A DNA stretch of 64,000 bases from Gordius sp. MW1 (lineage: Eukaryota > Nematomorpha > Gordioida > Gordea > Gordiidae). Positions within the stretch are counted from its first letter, which is position 1, and every line of letters starts with the position of its first letter. The stretch covers positions 20,792,221 to 20,856,220 of the forward strand of contig OZ038527.1 of the NCBI GenBank assembly GCA_964036665.1, in the 5' to 3' direction. The notes beneath the pieces were generated by a model that searched no databases, was not told the origin of the DNA, and saw only the letters and a list, made by a program, of their open reading frames with translations. Below are positions 47,546-57,210 of this stretch, in pieces. Position numbers and translations under genes: made by a program.

Positions 47546-48571
47546 TTGGATTATATCTCGCAATTCAGTACCGACATTCGCTTTATAAAAGGTAATAATA
47601 ACATTACAGCGGACACATTATCTCGGTCAGACATAACGTTTCTAACTCTACCTTTTTGTCCTAATGACAACCAAATAGTTATGGACCAAATGGATGATCC
47701 GGAGTTACTGCTTAACACAAAATCTTTGCGTCTTGTGAAATTAAAAAGCCCCAGTTGTCAAAAAGACATTCTGTATGACATATCTACAGGTGCACCGCGA
47801 CCACTTATACCTACAAGACTGAGGAAAAATTTCTTTAACCACTTTCACTCTCTCTCACATCCCGGGATTCGGGCAACTCAAAGACTCATTACTCGCAGTT
47901 TTGTGTGGCCATCAATGAACAAAGATATTCGAATTTGGACAAAAAAATGCATTAAATGCCAAATATCTAAGGTGAACAAACACACCATCACTTCACCCGA
48001 CATTTTTGACGACATCGACGAGAGGTTCAGTCACGTGCATTTGGATGTGGTAGGCCCTTTACCACCCTCATCTCACTACACCCATATTTTTACAGCCATC
48101 GATCGCTTTACGAGATGGCCAATCGCAATACCAATCAAAGAGACATCAGCGGAAAATTTAGCACGAATATTTATAGAATACTGGGTTGCCAATTTTGGTG
48201 TCCCAAAGGTTATAACTACTGATAGAGGGGCTCAATTTACATCCAGTTTATTCCGCGAATTATCATTCACATTAGGATATGACCATATCAGAACTATAGC
48301 CAATCACCCGTGTTCTAATGGGTTAGTTGAGCGGTTCCATAGGCAATTAAAGGCTTCCATCATGACACAGGAAGATACATTAAAATGGAGTGAAACACTA
48401 CCATTAATTCTTCTCAGCATTAGGTCGACAATCAAAGAAGATATCGGATACACTCCTTCGGAAATGGTTTATGGGACGACGTTAAGGCTACCAGGGGAAT
48501 TTTTTCAAAAATCGTTCATAGAATCATCTAAACCAGGTTATGTAATTAGACTTAAAGAAATAATGCAATAA
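47546..48571 (+). pseudogene. G3 integrase
   Basis: It starts with the end of the RNase H tether (DTLSRSD). It then has the HHCC zinc finger (HFHSLSHPG ... CIKCQ) and the catalytic core with HLDVVGPLPP, TTDRGAQFTS and LVERFHRQLKA, giving the Asp, Asp and Glu. The frame ends at 48571; the C-terminal region (RLKPAW, RYGRI) continues in shifted frames to about 48870. Confidence 0.85.
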
Positions 48572-48918
48572 AATTCTGCCCTACCAGAAAACATGATAAG
48601 AAGGAATATATCCCTATTTATTTAAAAACATCAGAGTATATTTTTGTACGTAATGACACGGTCAATACGATGGACCGTTTAAGGTAGTAAAAAGGAGTAA
48701 GAAATTTTTTAAAGTGACAAAAGATAACAAAGAACAAACCATATCTATTGTTAGACTTAAACCAGCATGGATCGAAACAAAAGAAGAGGATAGTAACACT
48801 TTACCTGTTCAACAACGGATGTCTAGATATGGAAGAATTATAACTACTCCACGGAAATTTACTGCATAAAAATTTTGATGTATACATATCTTTTTCTTTT
48901 TTTTAGAGGGGGAGTATC

Positions 48919-49031
48919 TGTAGTGGTCGTGATACGGAGAGAAATATACGCACTCAGAGTCAACCCTCATTTGAATATTAACAAACCCATCCCATTATTT
49001 AGACTCGCGATAAATAGTTTTGTTTTTCGGC
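48919..49031 (+). repeat. G3 LTR, left part (interrupted by G2)
   Basis: It begins TGTAGTGGTCGTG immediately after the polypurine tract and runs to CGGC at 49031, where the G2 LTR starts. The remaining part of this LTR is at about 56029-56094. Confidence 0.65.
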
Positions 49032-49139
49032 TATATAATCTTATTTAAATGTATTATCTTTATTAAATGTATACTCTTTATTCGTATAATGAAGTCACTT
49101 ACGTATAAATATAATTCCGGAATATTAAAAAAGGTACAA
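49032..49139 (-). repeat. G2 3' LTR, outer part
   Basis: It matches 55768-55875 of the 5' LTR almost base for base. The final CA of the LTR reads TA here (TATATAATC against TGTATAATC on the plus strand). It ends with a 52-bp segment that is repeated at 50101-50152. Confidence 0.85.
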
Positions 49140-50100
49140 TGTTATTTTTCAAAACTTGATTTAAGATCGGCTTATTTGCAGATCAAATTAAATGCTCGAT
49201 CGGCGCGGTTAATGACGATAAATACTCCTTTGGGGTTGTTTACGTTTAATCGTTTGCCGTTTGGTTTGAGTATTTCAACGTCTGTTTTCCAAAAGACGAT
49301 GGCCTCGGTTTTTCAGGGTTTGAATGGCATGTTCTTTTACCTGGATGATGTGCTAATTGTGGGCGCGTCTATGCAAGAGCATGATTTGCGTCTAGAATCG
49401 GTACTGAACCGCGTCCAGGAAAGAGGACTACGTTTAACCATGAAAAAGTGCATGATTGGGGTTACCGAAGTTACTTTTTTAGGGCATGTTATTGCATGTG
49501 GGAGAATTAGACCTCTGGTTAGTAAGGTGGTTGCGATTAAGAATATACGGGCCCCTGTTAGTAAAAAAGAGGTTTTGGCTTTCATGGGGTCGGTTAATTA
49601 TTATAGCAAGTTCATACCACATTGTTCGGAGGTAGCGACTCCCTTGCATAGGCTGACGCAGAGTAATGTGCGTTTTGTTTGGACAGAGAAGGAGCAGTTA
49701 GCTTTCGATAAGTTGAAAAACTTGTTAGGAAGCGATCCGGTTTTGGTGTGTTTTAATCGTGACCTGCCAATAGGTCTAGCGGTAGACGCATCAAATAGCG
49801 GTGTAGGGGGCATGCTCTCATATTGTTAAGGGCGTAGAACGGCCAATACTATTTTTCTCGCGTAAGTTAACGGCGGCGGAGCTTAATTATTTAGTTATTG
49901 AGAAGGAGGCTCTTGCTGTGGTTTTTGCGTTAATAAAGTGCCGGGAGTATCTTATTGGTCGAGTTTTTAAAGTTTTTACGGATCATAAACCGCTAATTCC
50001 TCTGTTCGCGAAGTGTAACAGTAGTTTGTTGCTTAGCCCTAGGTTACAGAAATGGTTGTTGTTTTGGGGGAATTTTAACATAACCTTAGAGTATAAAAAT
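49140..50100 (+). mobile_element. inverted copy of G2 RT-RNase H inside its own LTR
   Basis: About 960 bp corresponding to 52403-53357 of G2, in the opposite orientation. It covers the RT palm and fingers (FSKLDLRSAYLQI, RLPFGLS, YLDDVLI) and RNase H start (LAVDASNSGVGG), and ends just after GNFNITLEY. It differs from G2 by scattered substitutions (for example SAC/SAY, GVFF/GMFF, YYRKF/YYSKF) and a small deletion near 49815. It interrupts the 3' LTR and is bounded on each side by the same 52 bp of LTR sequence. Confidence 0.9.
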
Positions 50101-50309
50101 AATGAAGTCACTTACGTATAAATATAATTCCGGAATATTAAAAAAGGTACAAAGATAAGTTAAAATATAAGTGTGTGAATGTGAGAGAGTGTAAGCGGAT
50201 ACGTGTGTGGGAACAATAATAATAATAAACAACGAGAGAGAGAGAGAGAGCGAGAGAGACAACGACCGCGTAAGATACAAAGGGGTGGGGAGAAAGGAGG
50301 TACAGGACA
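50101..50309 (-). repeat. G2 3' LTR, inner part
   Basis: It matches 55823-56028, beginning with the repeated 52 bp and ending GTACAGGACA (minus strand TGTCCTGTAC, the LTR start). The preceding internal sequence is the purine tract AAAAAGGATGG, as expected for the 3' LTR primer. Confidence 0.88.
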
Positions 50310-50410
50310 CCATCCTTTTTAACAGCACGACCTCTTGATTGAATAAAAATCGAAAGCTCCTCGGACGACGTAGTTGGGCTCGATGTCTTTCCCCCATTCT
50401 CCCGTCTTGC

Positions 50411-51184
50411 CTACAGTTCCCCCCGCTGGTCCCGATTCACGGACCGGCGTAGTACGTTCGACTCGACTGTCGAATCCAGTGGAGCCCTCGTTACAGGAGA
50501 ACGCAATAAAGTTTCTTCTTCCTGTAACGACAACGTTTCCACCTGACCGACAATCGTTGCCTCACCTGGCGTTACCAAACTCTGTTGTGAGGTTACCACG
50601 AACGACCGTACCAAGGTACTGTCATCATGTAGCGCCACCGTCTCAACAACGTTCGTGTCCGCCACTATTTCCGCCGCGTCCATCGCCTCAATGACACGCT
50701 CTACCACTGTTGTGCCTACGGCATTACCACTTTCCGGCGGTACCTGTGGGTTACATCTCAGCCCACGATGCCGACGATGACACCCATGGCACCCATGGCA
50801 CCACCTCCGGGTAACCCGACGTCGCCTACTGCCACTCGCCGCCGGTGGGGCAGCTTCCGCGCCCCTCCGTACCTGGTGCGCAATAGCTACGCTGCGTTGC
50901 GGATTCTCTTGAATCCTCGCAATCGGGATCCTTGCTATCGGAATCCCCCCTATCGGGGCGACGTTACGAACCGCTCCGTCCCGTCGACCCATATTCACAA
51001 ATCTTTCACCCCCGGGCCGGATCTCTCTCCTCGCCTGAGGGTAGACTTGTTCTTGGAAATTGACCATGTGGGGCACACCGTCTGCACCCACCACAAACGA
51101 CACGTGTAAATTGCTTGGTGCGTACAGTGGACCGATCGCCTGAACCACCACTCGCACTCGGCACCATGAAGCAATTATATCCAT
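50411..51184 (-). CDS. G2 extra ORF after integrase (unknown function)
   Basis: 257 codons from ATG at 51182-51184, 54 nt after the integrase stop. The composition is GC-rich compared with the rest of the window. The N-terminal ~50 residues (WCRVRVVV, LHVSFVVGADGVPHMV) match the remnant downstream of integrase in G1. The middle is Arg- and Pro-rich, followed by a Cys/His cluster WCHGCHGCHRRH and a later Cys. The C-terminal third is Val/Glu-rich. There is no transmembrane segment or furin-type site to suggest an envelope protein. The basic, Cys/His-rich character would fit nucleic-acid binding, which is inference only. I do not recognise the family. Confidence 0.7.
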   Translation of the reverse strand: MDIIASWCRVRVVVQAIGPLYAPSNLHVSFVVGADGVPHMVNFQEQVYPQARREIRPGGERFVNMGRRDGAVRNVAPIGGIPIARIPIARIQENPQRSVAIAHQVRRGAEAAPPAASGSRRRRVTRRWCHGCHGCHRRHRGLRCNPQVPPESGNAVGTTVVERVIEAMDAAEIVADTNVVETVALHDDSTLVRSFVVTSQQSLVTPGEATIVGQVETLSLQEEETLLRSPVTRAPLDSTVESNVLRRSVNRDQRGEL

Positions 51185-51237
51185 CTAATATTTATATAAA
51201 AAAACGTTAGACATTAGCACATATCTCGATTAATATT

Positions 51238-52446
51238 TTATTCGAAACGCGGCCGCAATTGCTCTTCATGCCTCATAGCATGGTTATTTGCAGCCGTAAA
51301 CTCCACGTCATAAGCTTTAGAGCCCACGCGGGATTTAACTACCGCTTCAAGCCATTTTTCCGACCCGCCATAACCCCGGGCCCACACTGCATCGTTAACC
51401 CGGAACCGGCTAATGTGAGATACCCGAGACGACAACTCACTATCTACGAACACATCCATCGGTATGCGCGGTATCCTATTTAAAAAAATCTTACTAACCG
51501 GCGCGCGACATGGGAAACGAGGGGAAGCATTGTGCAACAACCTGTACATCCAAATGCCTTCCTTCTCAACCTTCTCGTTTTTTAACCATCGTTTCACGAT
51601 CGCCACATGCCGCTCAGCCAGCCCGTTGGAACTAGGATGATAGGGAGGCGTTAATACATGACGTATGCCCCATCTATCGCAAAACGCTTTAATCTCGACA
51701 CTAGTAAACGCGGTACCGTTATCTGACACCACGCACTTCGGTATGCCAAAAGCGCCCATTAATTTTTCCAAAAAAACAATTACGCTCTTGGTAGATAGTT
51801 TCGACACCCGCTCAAATTCAACCCAACTCGATGTCGCATCCACCAACAAAAGGTATTGCTTAGAATCAAAATCAAAAAAATCAAGGTGCACTCTATCCCA
51901 CACATTATGTGCCTGAGGCCACCTCGCCTTTCTATCATGTCTGGGCATACTCGCATTCTTGTTACATGCATCACACTTACGCCCATACATGCTTATATCT
52001 TTTCCCATTTTAGGCCACCAAACATATCTAGGCGCCAAAACCTTCATTTTAGCCGTCCCAATATGTTCAGCATGCAATAACTTTAGAACCTGATGACGTA
52101 ACACTCGTGGAATCACTATGCGTTCACCCCGTAGAATGATACCGTTCTCAATACAGAGTTCGTTTCTCACCCCGCGGTAACCTACAGGAATCTCCTCGAG
52201 CGTCTCGCCGTCCATCAGGCATCTTATAACTCGACTCAACTCCTCATCTTTACTAACCTCCTCTTTAAGGTTAACCGATGGGAAAGTCTCCGTTACAATA
52301 TTGACCAAAAAATTATCACCCTCTAATTCCTCCTCAGGTAAGGTACCATTATCCTCACCTAAGCGCGACAACGTATCAGGTAGATAATTCGTTGCCCCCT
52401 TTTTATACTCTAAGGTTATGTTAAATTCCCCAAAAACAACAACCAT
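51238..52446 (-). CDS. G2 integrase
   Basis: Starting from the last RNase H residues (NITLEYKKGATNYLPDTLSRL), it has an HHCC zinc finger (HAEHIG ... CDACNK), WWPKMGKDI, then the catalytic core: HLDFFDFD, VVSDNGTAF and NGLAERHVAI for the Asp, Asp and Glu. The C-terminal domain ends MRHEEQLRPRFE. The frame is open throughout. It is joined to RT-RNase H only through a one-base frameshift near 52430, where a TTT run is one base shorter than in the inverted copy at 50070. Confidence 0.9.
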   Translation of the reverse strand: MVVVFGEFNITLEYKKGATNYLPDTLSRLGEDNGTLPEEELEGDNFLVNIVTETFPSVNLKEEVSKDEELSRVIRCLMDGETLEEIPVGYRGVRNELCIENGIILRGERIVIPRVLRHQVLKLLHAEHIGTAKMKVLAPRYVWWPKMGKDISMYGRKCDACNKNASMPRHDRKARWPQAHNVWDRVHLDFFDFDSKQYLLLVDATSSWVEFERVSKLSTKSVIVFLEKLMGAFGIPKCVVSDNGTAFTSVEIKAFCDRWGIRHVLTPPYHPSSNGLAERHVAIVKRWLKNEKVEKEGIWMYRLLHNASPRFPCRAPVSKIFLNRIPRIPMDVFVDSELSSRVSHISRFRVNDAVWARGYGGSEKWLEAVVKSRVGSKAYDVEFTAANNHAMRHEEQLRPRFE

Positions 52447-53642
52447 TTCTGTAACCTAGGGCTAAGCAACAAACTACTGTTACACTTCGCGAACAGAGGA
52501 ATTAGCGGTTTATGATCCGTAAAAACTTTAAAAACACGACCAATAAGATATTCCCGGCACTTTATTAACGCAAAAACCACAGCAAGAGCCTCCTTCTCAA
52601 TAACTGAATAATTAAGCTCCGCCGCCGTTAACTTACGCGAGAAAAATAGTATTGGCCGTTCTACGCCCTTAACAATATGAAAGAGCATGCCCCCTACACC
52701 GCTATTTGATGCGTCTACCGCTAGACCTATTGGCAGGTCACGATTAAAACACACCAAAACCGGATCGCTTCCTAACAAGTTTTTCAACTTATCGAAAGCT
52801 AACTGCTCCTTCTCTGTCCAAACAAAACGCACATTACTCTGCGTCAGCCTATGCAAGGGAGTCGCTACCTCAGAACAATGTGGTATGAACTTGCGATAAT
52901 AATTAACCGACCCCATGAAAGCCAAAACCTCTTTTTTACTAACAGGGGCCCGTATATTCTTAATCGCAGCCACCTTACTAACCAGAGGTCTAATTCTCCC
53001 ACATGCAATAACATGCCCTAAAAAAGTAACTTCGGTCACCCCAATCATGCACTTTTTCATGGTTAAACGTAGTCCTCTTTCCTGGACGCGGTTCAGTACC
53101 GATTCTAGACGCAAATCATGCTCTTGCATAGACGCGCCCACAATTAGCACATCATCCAGGTAAAAGAACACGCCATTCAAACCCTGAAAAACCGAGGCCA
53201 TCGCCTTTTGGAAAACAGACGCCGAAATACTCAAACCAAACGGCAAACGATTAAACGTAAACAACCCCAAAGGAGTATTTATCGTCATTAACCGCGCCGA
53301 TCGAGCATTTAATTTGATCTGCAAACAAGCCGATCTTAAATCAAGTTTTGAAAAATAACATGCGTTACTCAGGTTAGCTAAAATCTCCTCAACCCGCGGA
53401 ATTGGGTACTTAATTTCCACCAACCACGGATTAAGTGTAACCCGGAAATCTACACACAGACGAAGCGAACCGTCGCTCTTTTTAACCGGGACCAGGGGGG
53501 TCGCCCACTCACTATAATCAACGAACGAAACTATTCCCTGATCCACCCAGTCCCGAAGCACGGCATTAACTTCGTCCCGCCAAATAAACGGAATACGCCT
53601 ACTCGGGCAAAACTTAGGACAGGCACCTCGTTTAAGCAGCAC
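52416..53642 (-). CDS. G2 reverse transcriptase and RNase H
   Basis: RT: FCPSRRIPFIWRDE, KKSDGSLRLCVDFR, FSKLDLRSACLQI, RLPFGLSISASVFQ, YLDDVLIV, FMGSVNYYRKFIP. RNase H: LAVDASNSGVGGML, FFSRKLTAAELNYSVIEKEALAVVFAL, VFTDHKPLIPLF. All catalytic acids are visible. The frame runs into a stop at 52416 because of the one-base deletion, just short of the integrase frame. In this clade a single Pol is usual, so this is a recent lesion. Confidence 0.9.
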   Translation of the reverse strand: MLLKRGACPKFCPSRRIPFIWRDEVNAVLRDWVDQGIVSFVDYSEWATPLVPVKKSDGSLRLCVDFRVTLNPWLVEIKYPIPRVEEILANLSNACYFSKLDLRSACLQIKLNARSARLMTINTPLGLFTFNRLPFGLSISASVFQKAMASVFQGLNGVFFYLDDVLIVGASMQEHDLRLESVLNRVQERGLRLTMKKCMIGVTEVTFLGHVIACGRIRPLVSKVAAIKNIRAPVSKKEVLAFMGSVNYYRKFIPHCSEVATPLHRLTQSNVRFVWTEKEQLAFDKLKNLLGSDPVLVCFNRDLPIGLAVDASNSGVGGMLFHIVKGVERPILFFSRKLTAAELNYSVIEKEALAVVFALIKCREYLIGRVFKVFTDHKPLIPLFAKCNSSLLLSPRLQKWLLFLGNLT

Positions 53643-53659
53643 GTCGTACTCATACCCTT

Positions 53660-54304
53660 TTAAACATCCAAACCTTCCGAAAAAACTTCGGCGTAGCGTG
53701 TCACTAACCTACGCAAATTAGATTGCCATTGACCCAGGTCGCCCAAACACTCACGTTCACCCGAAGGTGTCACACCTGCAGCACCAAAAGGTGTCAAGCC
53801 TGCAGGCGTCCCGATGTTTATCATCGCACACGACTTAGTCGCTTGTTTGGTACTCGGAGGCTCAATATTACATATCATCGCACTCCCCCCTGGGCTTACT
53901 TTACGACTACGCTCTAACACTAACTCCGGGGTAGGTACCTCTAACGTGTCACATAATCCAAACCACCTAACACGAGGGCCGATTATCTGCAGCCAATCCC
54001 AGCCCATTAAAGGGGCGATATTAGCTGCCGTAATAAAAATAGGTAAATTACCCTTCGCACCGCCAGCCACCACTTTTACGTAGGCCTTCCCTACTAATTG
54101 AACAGGCGCACCATCCAACTGGCGCGCATTAAAAAGGGAATGGGACATCTTTTTAGAGGGCCAAAATAATCTGAAATGCTTTAATGAAATTAAACTAACA
54201 CAAGCGCCAGAATCGAGTATAAAATTAATTAACGTACCTTCCACCCACACTTTTGATGTGGGCAGTTGAGTACCAAATAATAAACGGGGCAAAGCGCTTG
54301 TCAA
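53660..54304 (-). CDS. G2 aspartic protease region
   Basis: It contains INFILDSGACVSLISL, with the DSG triad of retroviral-type proteases, and later MGWDWLQIIG (the GxDxL element) as in Gypsy proteases. It ends in a linker (RYAEVFSEGLDV) that normally runs straight into RT. The frame closes 18 nt before the RT frame opens, so a frameshift or short deletion separates them, or ribosomal slippage is used. Confidence 0.85.
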   Translation of the reverse strand: MTSALPRLLFGTQLPTSKVWVEGTLINFILDSGACVSLISLKHFRLFWPSKKMSHSLFNARQLDGAPVQLVGKAYVKVVAGGAKGNLPIFITAANIAPLMGWDWLQIIGPRVRWFGLCDTLEVPTPELVLERSRKVSPGGSAMICNIEPPSTKQATKSCAMINIGTPAGLTPFGAAGVTPSGERECLGDLGQWQSNLRRLVTRYAEVFSEGLDV

Positions 54305-54456
54305 ATTAAATGTTACAATTGAGTTGAATAAATTAGGTACGCTGACATCTAGTCAACGCACCCCCGCTCCACTAGCAGTCTGCGCGGAAGGTTGACTACA
54401 CCCGCATGAAGCTGAAACATTCTTATTAAAATTATTTCCCCTTTCACTATCCCTGT

Positions 54457-54915
54457 TTATATCGCCATCAAAACAAACATTCTGAGAGGGATGCGAAACA
54501 TTATTACCCGGATAATTTTTAAAACCACCCCTAGCATTATACGATTATCCCTATAACCATCTTGCAGTGTCCTAGAATAATTATCAAAATTTGAACCACT
54601 AGAAATGCCACGGAAACCATCTGGGAGTGGCCTAGAAAAATTACCATCTCTGCAATTATTCCTATTATTAAAATTCTGCCTAATTCTGCCTTTGAACAAC
54701 CCTGCCGCCTTCCTATTACAATACCTAACCATATGTGGTCCTCCACAGTGAAAACATCTTACTGCTTGGTGTACCACATTCACCCTAAAGCTTAAACACC
54801 ATAACTTCCACAAAGCAGCTAGTAAAACAATTAATAAAACCAGCACTAACCAGTTCGTTCTAATAATATCCACATATACGTCCACCTTCTGTGTGGTTTT
54901 AAAAGGCGATAACAT
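54457..54915 (-). CDS. G2 Gag-like ORF with membrane segment and zinc knuckle
   Basis: 152 codons from ATG 54913-54915. Residues 20-42 are a strongly hydrophobic stretch (WLVLVLLIVLLAALWKLW), followed by VVHQAVRCFHCGGPHMVRYC, a knuckle with spacing CX2CX3HX4C rather than the usual CX2CX4HX4C. Then an Arg/Asn/Gly-rich region with NRNN and DGYRDN repeats is typical of nucleocapsid tails. A capsid domain is not visible, so either Gag is reduced or the upstream AT-rich leader once encoded it. A frame change occurs near 54540. Confidence 0.6.
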   Translation of the reverse strand: MLSPFKTTQKVDVYVDIIRTNWLVLVLLIVLLAALWKLWCLSFRVNVVHQAVRCFHCGGPHMVRYCNRKAAGLFKGRIRQNFNNRNNCRDGNFSRPLPDGFRGISSGSNFDNYSRTLQDGYRDNRIMLGVVLKIIRVIMFRIPLRMFVLMAI

Positions 54916-55767
54916 ATCTTAATACAATACAAGCAATTAAACCTTGAGTAAAATAAAATTAAAAACTATGGCAAATACAAAATAATTTAATTAAACGCGT
55001 CTTACTTAAATGCTCCTATTCCACAAGATTCCCCAAAACAAAAATAAAAGAACCTTGATCTATTCAAAATATTACTCTGGAAATTAATTAATGCACGCGC
55101 AATATTTAAAACAATGTAAAATATACGATAACTTTATTAGAATTTGGTTAACTATTCAAAACTTATACTGTTACGTTACAAATATCAAATTACCTCAAAA
55201 TTAATATACAACCAGAAAAAAAAACGTATAAACTAATTTGAGACCAAAAATATTGCACAAGTTAATCAAATAGCAAAATAGTATGTAACACTAAAATTAA
55301 ATTGCAGCTCAAAAAATTGCCAAGTTAAATCGCATAATAAAATTGCAAATGGTAATTAAATTAAATCTAAGCCGAAATATTAAAAAAAATTCAAACTAAT
55401 GGCAAAATTAATAAATGTTAAGCAACTTCTCAAAGCTAAAAATATTGCAAACCTAAATATACAGCAAAGTAAACAACTAATTCAAAGATAAAATTATTCC
55501 AATACTAAATATGTTTTTATTTACTAATCCACTTGAAGTAAAATATATATCAGCGTGCTCTAAAATTAATTTGAATCAAGTAAATAGCATAATAAAATTC
55601 TTATAATAAACAGCCTGAAAAATTTAATTGTCACGATAAAGTAAATTATCAATAATATTAAAATCAATAGAGTACAATTATGCATATAAATATTTTCCTT
55701 TACTGAAAGAATAAAATATCCCAAGAGTATCAAAATAAACTTTTAACCCAAAAAAAGCTATCACCAA
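54916..55767. other. G2 AT-rich leader region
   Basis: About 850 bp of A-rich sequence between the 5' LTR and the Gag-like ORF with no open frame. The primer-binding site should be directly left of 55768; the minus-strand sequence there reads TTGGTGATAGC. No capsid-coding sequence is seen. Confidence 0.5.
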
Positions 55768-56028
55768 TGTATAATCTTATTTAAATGTATTATCTTTATT
55801 AAATGTATACTCTTTATTCGTATAATGAAGTCACTTACGTATAAATATAATTCCGGAATATTAAAAAAGGTACAAAGATAAGTTAAAATATAAGTGTATG
55901 AATGTGAGAGAGTGTAAGCGGATACGTGTGTGGGAACAATAATAATAATAAATAACGAGAGAGAGAGAGCGAGAGAGACAACGACCGCGTAAGATACAAA
56001 GGGGTGGGGAGAAAGGAGGTACAGGACA
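55768..56028 (-). repeat. G2 5' LTR
   Basis: 261 bp, minus strand TGTCCTGTACC ... TTATACA. It contains a (GA)n tract (plus strand 55958-55978), AATAAT repeats and AATAAA-type motifs. It is the partner of the split 3' LTR at 49032-50309. Confidence 0.88.
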
Positions 56029-56190
56029 GTTATCATTAATGTTTTCTGTGAATAAACCATATGTTCCTTTCTTTATCGCTATAATATGGTGACCCCGAGA
56101 ATTCTCGTCGAGACGTCGCACACGAGACAAGACAAGATTTTGCTTTAGAGACCGCGACAAGATCGGGCGAAGTCAGTAGCAAAAAATATT
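56029..56190 (+). repeat. G3 LTR right part plus primer-binding site and leader
   Basis: 56029-56094 (with AATAAA at about 56050) completes the LTR interrupted at 49031. It is followed directly by TGGTGACCCCGA (56097-56108), complementary to the 3' end of tRNA-Trp, the primer site of CsRn1-like elements. A short GAGACG-rich leader runs to about 56190. A primer site on the right side means this LTR also acted as a 5' LTR. Confidence 0.6.
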
Positions 56191-57202
56191 TTCTTACCTC
56201 TCCCTTGGTGTAGAATTCCCAGTTGGCATAAAGCTCACTTGTAGATACCTACAAATTTTATAAATTTATATTTTTATCTCCAATATTGGCACCAAAAAAA
56301 TATTTTTATTACAAGCCGCTCGTTAAAGTGGTGAGAAAAAAGCTTCACGGAACTTAAAGAATATTACATGAAGATTTTAGGTAAAGTATCAGGTCTATCA
56401 TAAAATATTCATAACAAAAGGATGATTTGATTAAAATAATATTAAACATGGAGATTAATTCATAAAAAGTGAAAGTGCACGACACTTTTTCAAAGAATAT
56501 CATGTTTCAAGTTGCCACTTGGAAATATTTATGAGTATGCTCAAAATAAGCCACAGACGCTGCCACTTGACCAAGTTTTTTCAACAATTTAGCTGGCAAA
56601 TTTGTAATAACTTTTAAATTACATATCTATGCAACAATTGCAGAAGAAAAGGATTTTGATTAATGTTGTGAAAACGGCTGGTTTTTTTGATCCACCTTTG
56701 ATTTTAGTCGACTAAATATAAACAGACCAAAAGTTTTTTGGCCTCTGTTATGTTAGTCTACCTCTAGGCTTAGTCGAAATTTGAAAAACAGACCGGATTC
56801 GACCGTTTGTATTCGTTGAACCAAAGGTCGACCAAACAAAACACCCATTTTTACAACACTATTGACCTTTAGTAAGTTACGGGCGTTCGTTATGACCGCA
56901 AAGCGAAAAAGATTGAAACGCGTGGGGCTTGCAAAAATATTAAGGCATTTCCAAAAACGAACTCTATAATTCGCACGCTTCATGAACAAAATGCGTTCGA
57001 TTAGCTCATACGATATCCATGAGTAAAATTGTTATTGATTTCGGCAAATTTTCTTATTTGCGGAGGCACCACGATTTAAAAAGCAATGCTTTTAGGTGAA
57101 TTAAATCGATTAACGTATATTAAATCCACAGCCATTAAAAAATCACAAGCAGGACAGGACGGAGAAGCCCTTAAATTGCATAGCAATTAATAAAATATTG
57201 TA
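56191..57202. other. intergenic DNA with a MITE
   Basis: No gene. It contains the diverged MITE at 56661-56861 and, at about 57172-57196, a scrap of the Helentron-like 5' end (TTGCATAGCAATTAATA). Confidence 0.5.
56661..56861. mobile_element. MITE, TAGTGTTGTAAAA family (diverged copy)
   Basis: The left end TAATGTTGTGAAAACGGCTGG and the right end TTTTTACAACACTA are inverted. It has internal TAGTCGACTAAA, ACAGACC and GGTCGACC motifs. It is the same family as the copy at 62214-62378. No target duplication remains. Confidence 0.65.
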
Positions 57203-57210
57203 GACGTCAC

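Larger units (their letters stand above)
46334..48918 (+). mobile_element. decayed CsRn1-like Ty3/Gypsy retrotransposon (G3)
   Basis: Plus-strand pol remnant: RT (46380-47122), RNase H (47123-47545), integrase (47546-48571, with C-terminal remains to about 48870), then a purine tract GAGGGGGAG (48906-48914) directly before an LTR starting TGTAGTGGTCGTG (48919). Gag, protease and 5' LTR are missing on the left. Disabling lesions include a TGA near 46464, a frameshift near 46545 and a TAA at 47120. The YIDD RT and the tRNA-Trp-type primer site TGGTGACCCCGA found right of the interrupted LTR suggest the CsRn1/Kabuki group, from memory of that clade. Confidence 0.85.
49032..56028 (-). mobile_element. 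nearly intact Ty3/Gypsy retrotransposon (G2)
   Basis: Minus-strand element. The 5' LTR is at 55768-56028, then an AT-rich leader, a Gag-like ORF (54457-54915), protease (53660-54304), RT-RNase H (52416-53642), integrase (51238-52446), an extra ORF (50411-51184), a purine tract AAAAAGGATGG and the 3' LTR (50309 leftward to 49032, split). The LTRs are 261 bp, TG...CA, with near-identical sequence that includes a (GA)n stretch, which argues for recent insertion. A one-base deletion separates the RT-RNase H and integrase frames. It sits inside the LTR of G3. Confidence 0.9.

Noticed and set aside
50374-51109. plus-strand ORFs of 106 and 113 codons
   Set aside because: Antisense to the GC-rich G2 extra ORF, which itself has a conserved counterpart in G1.
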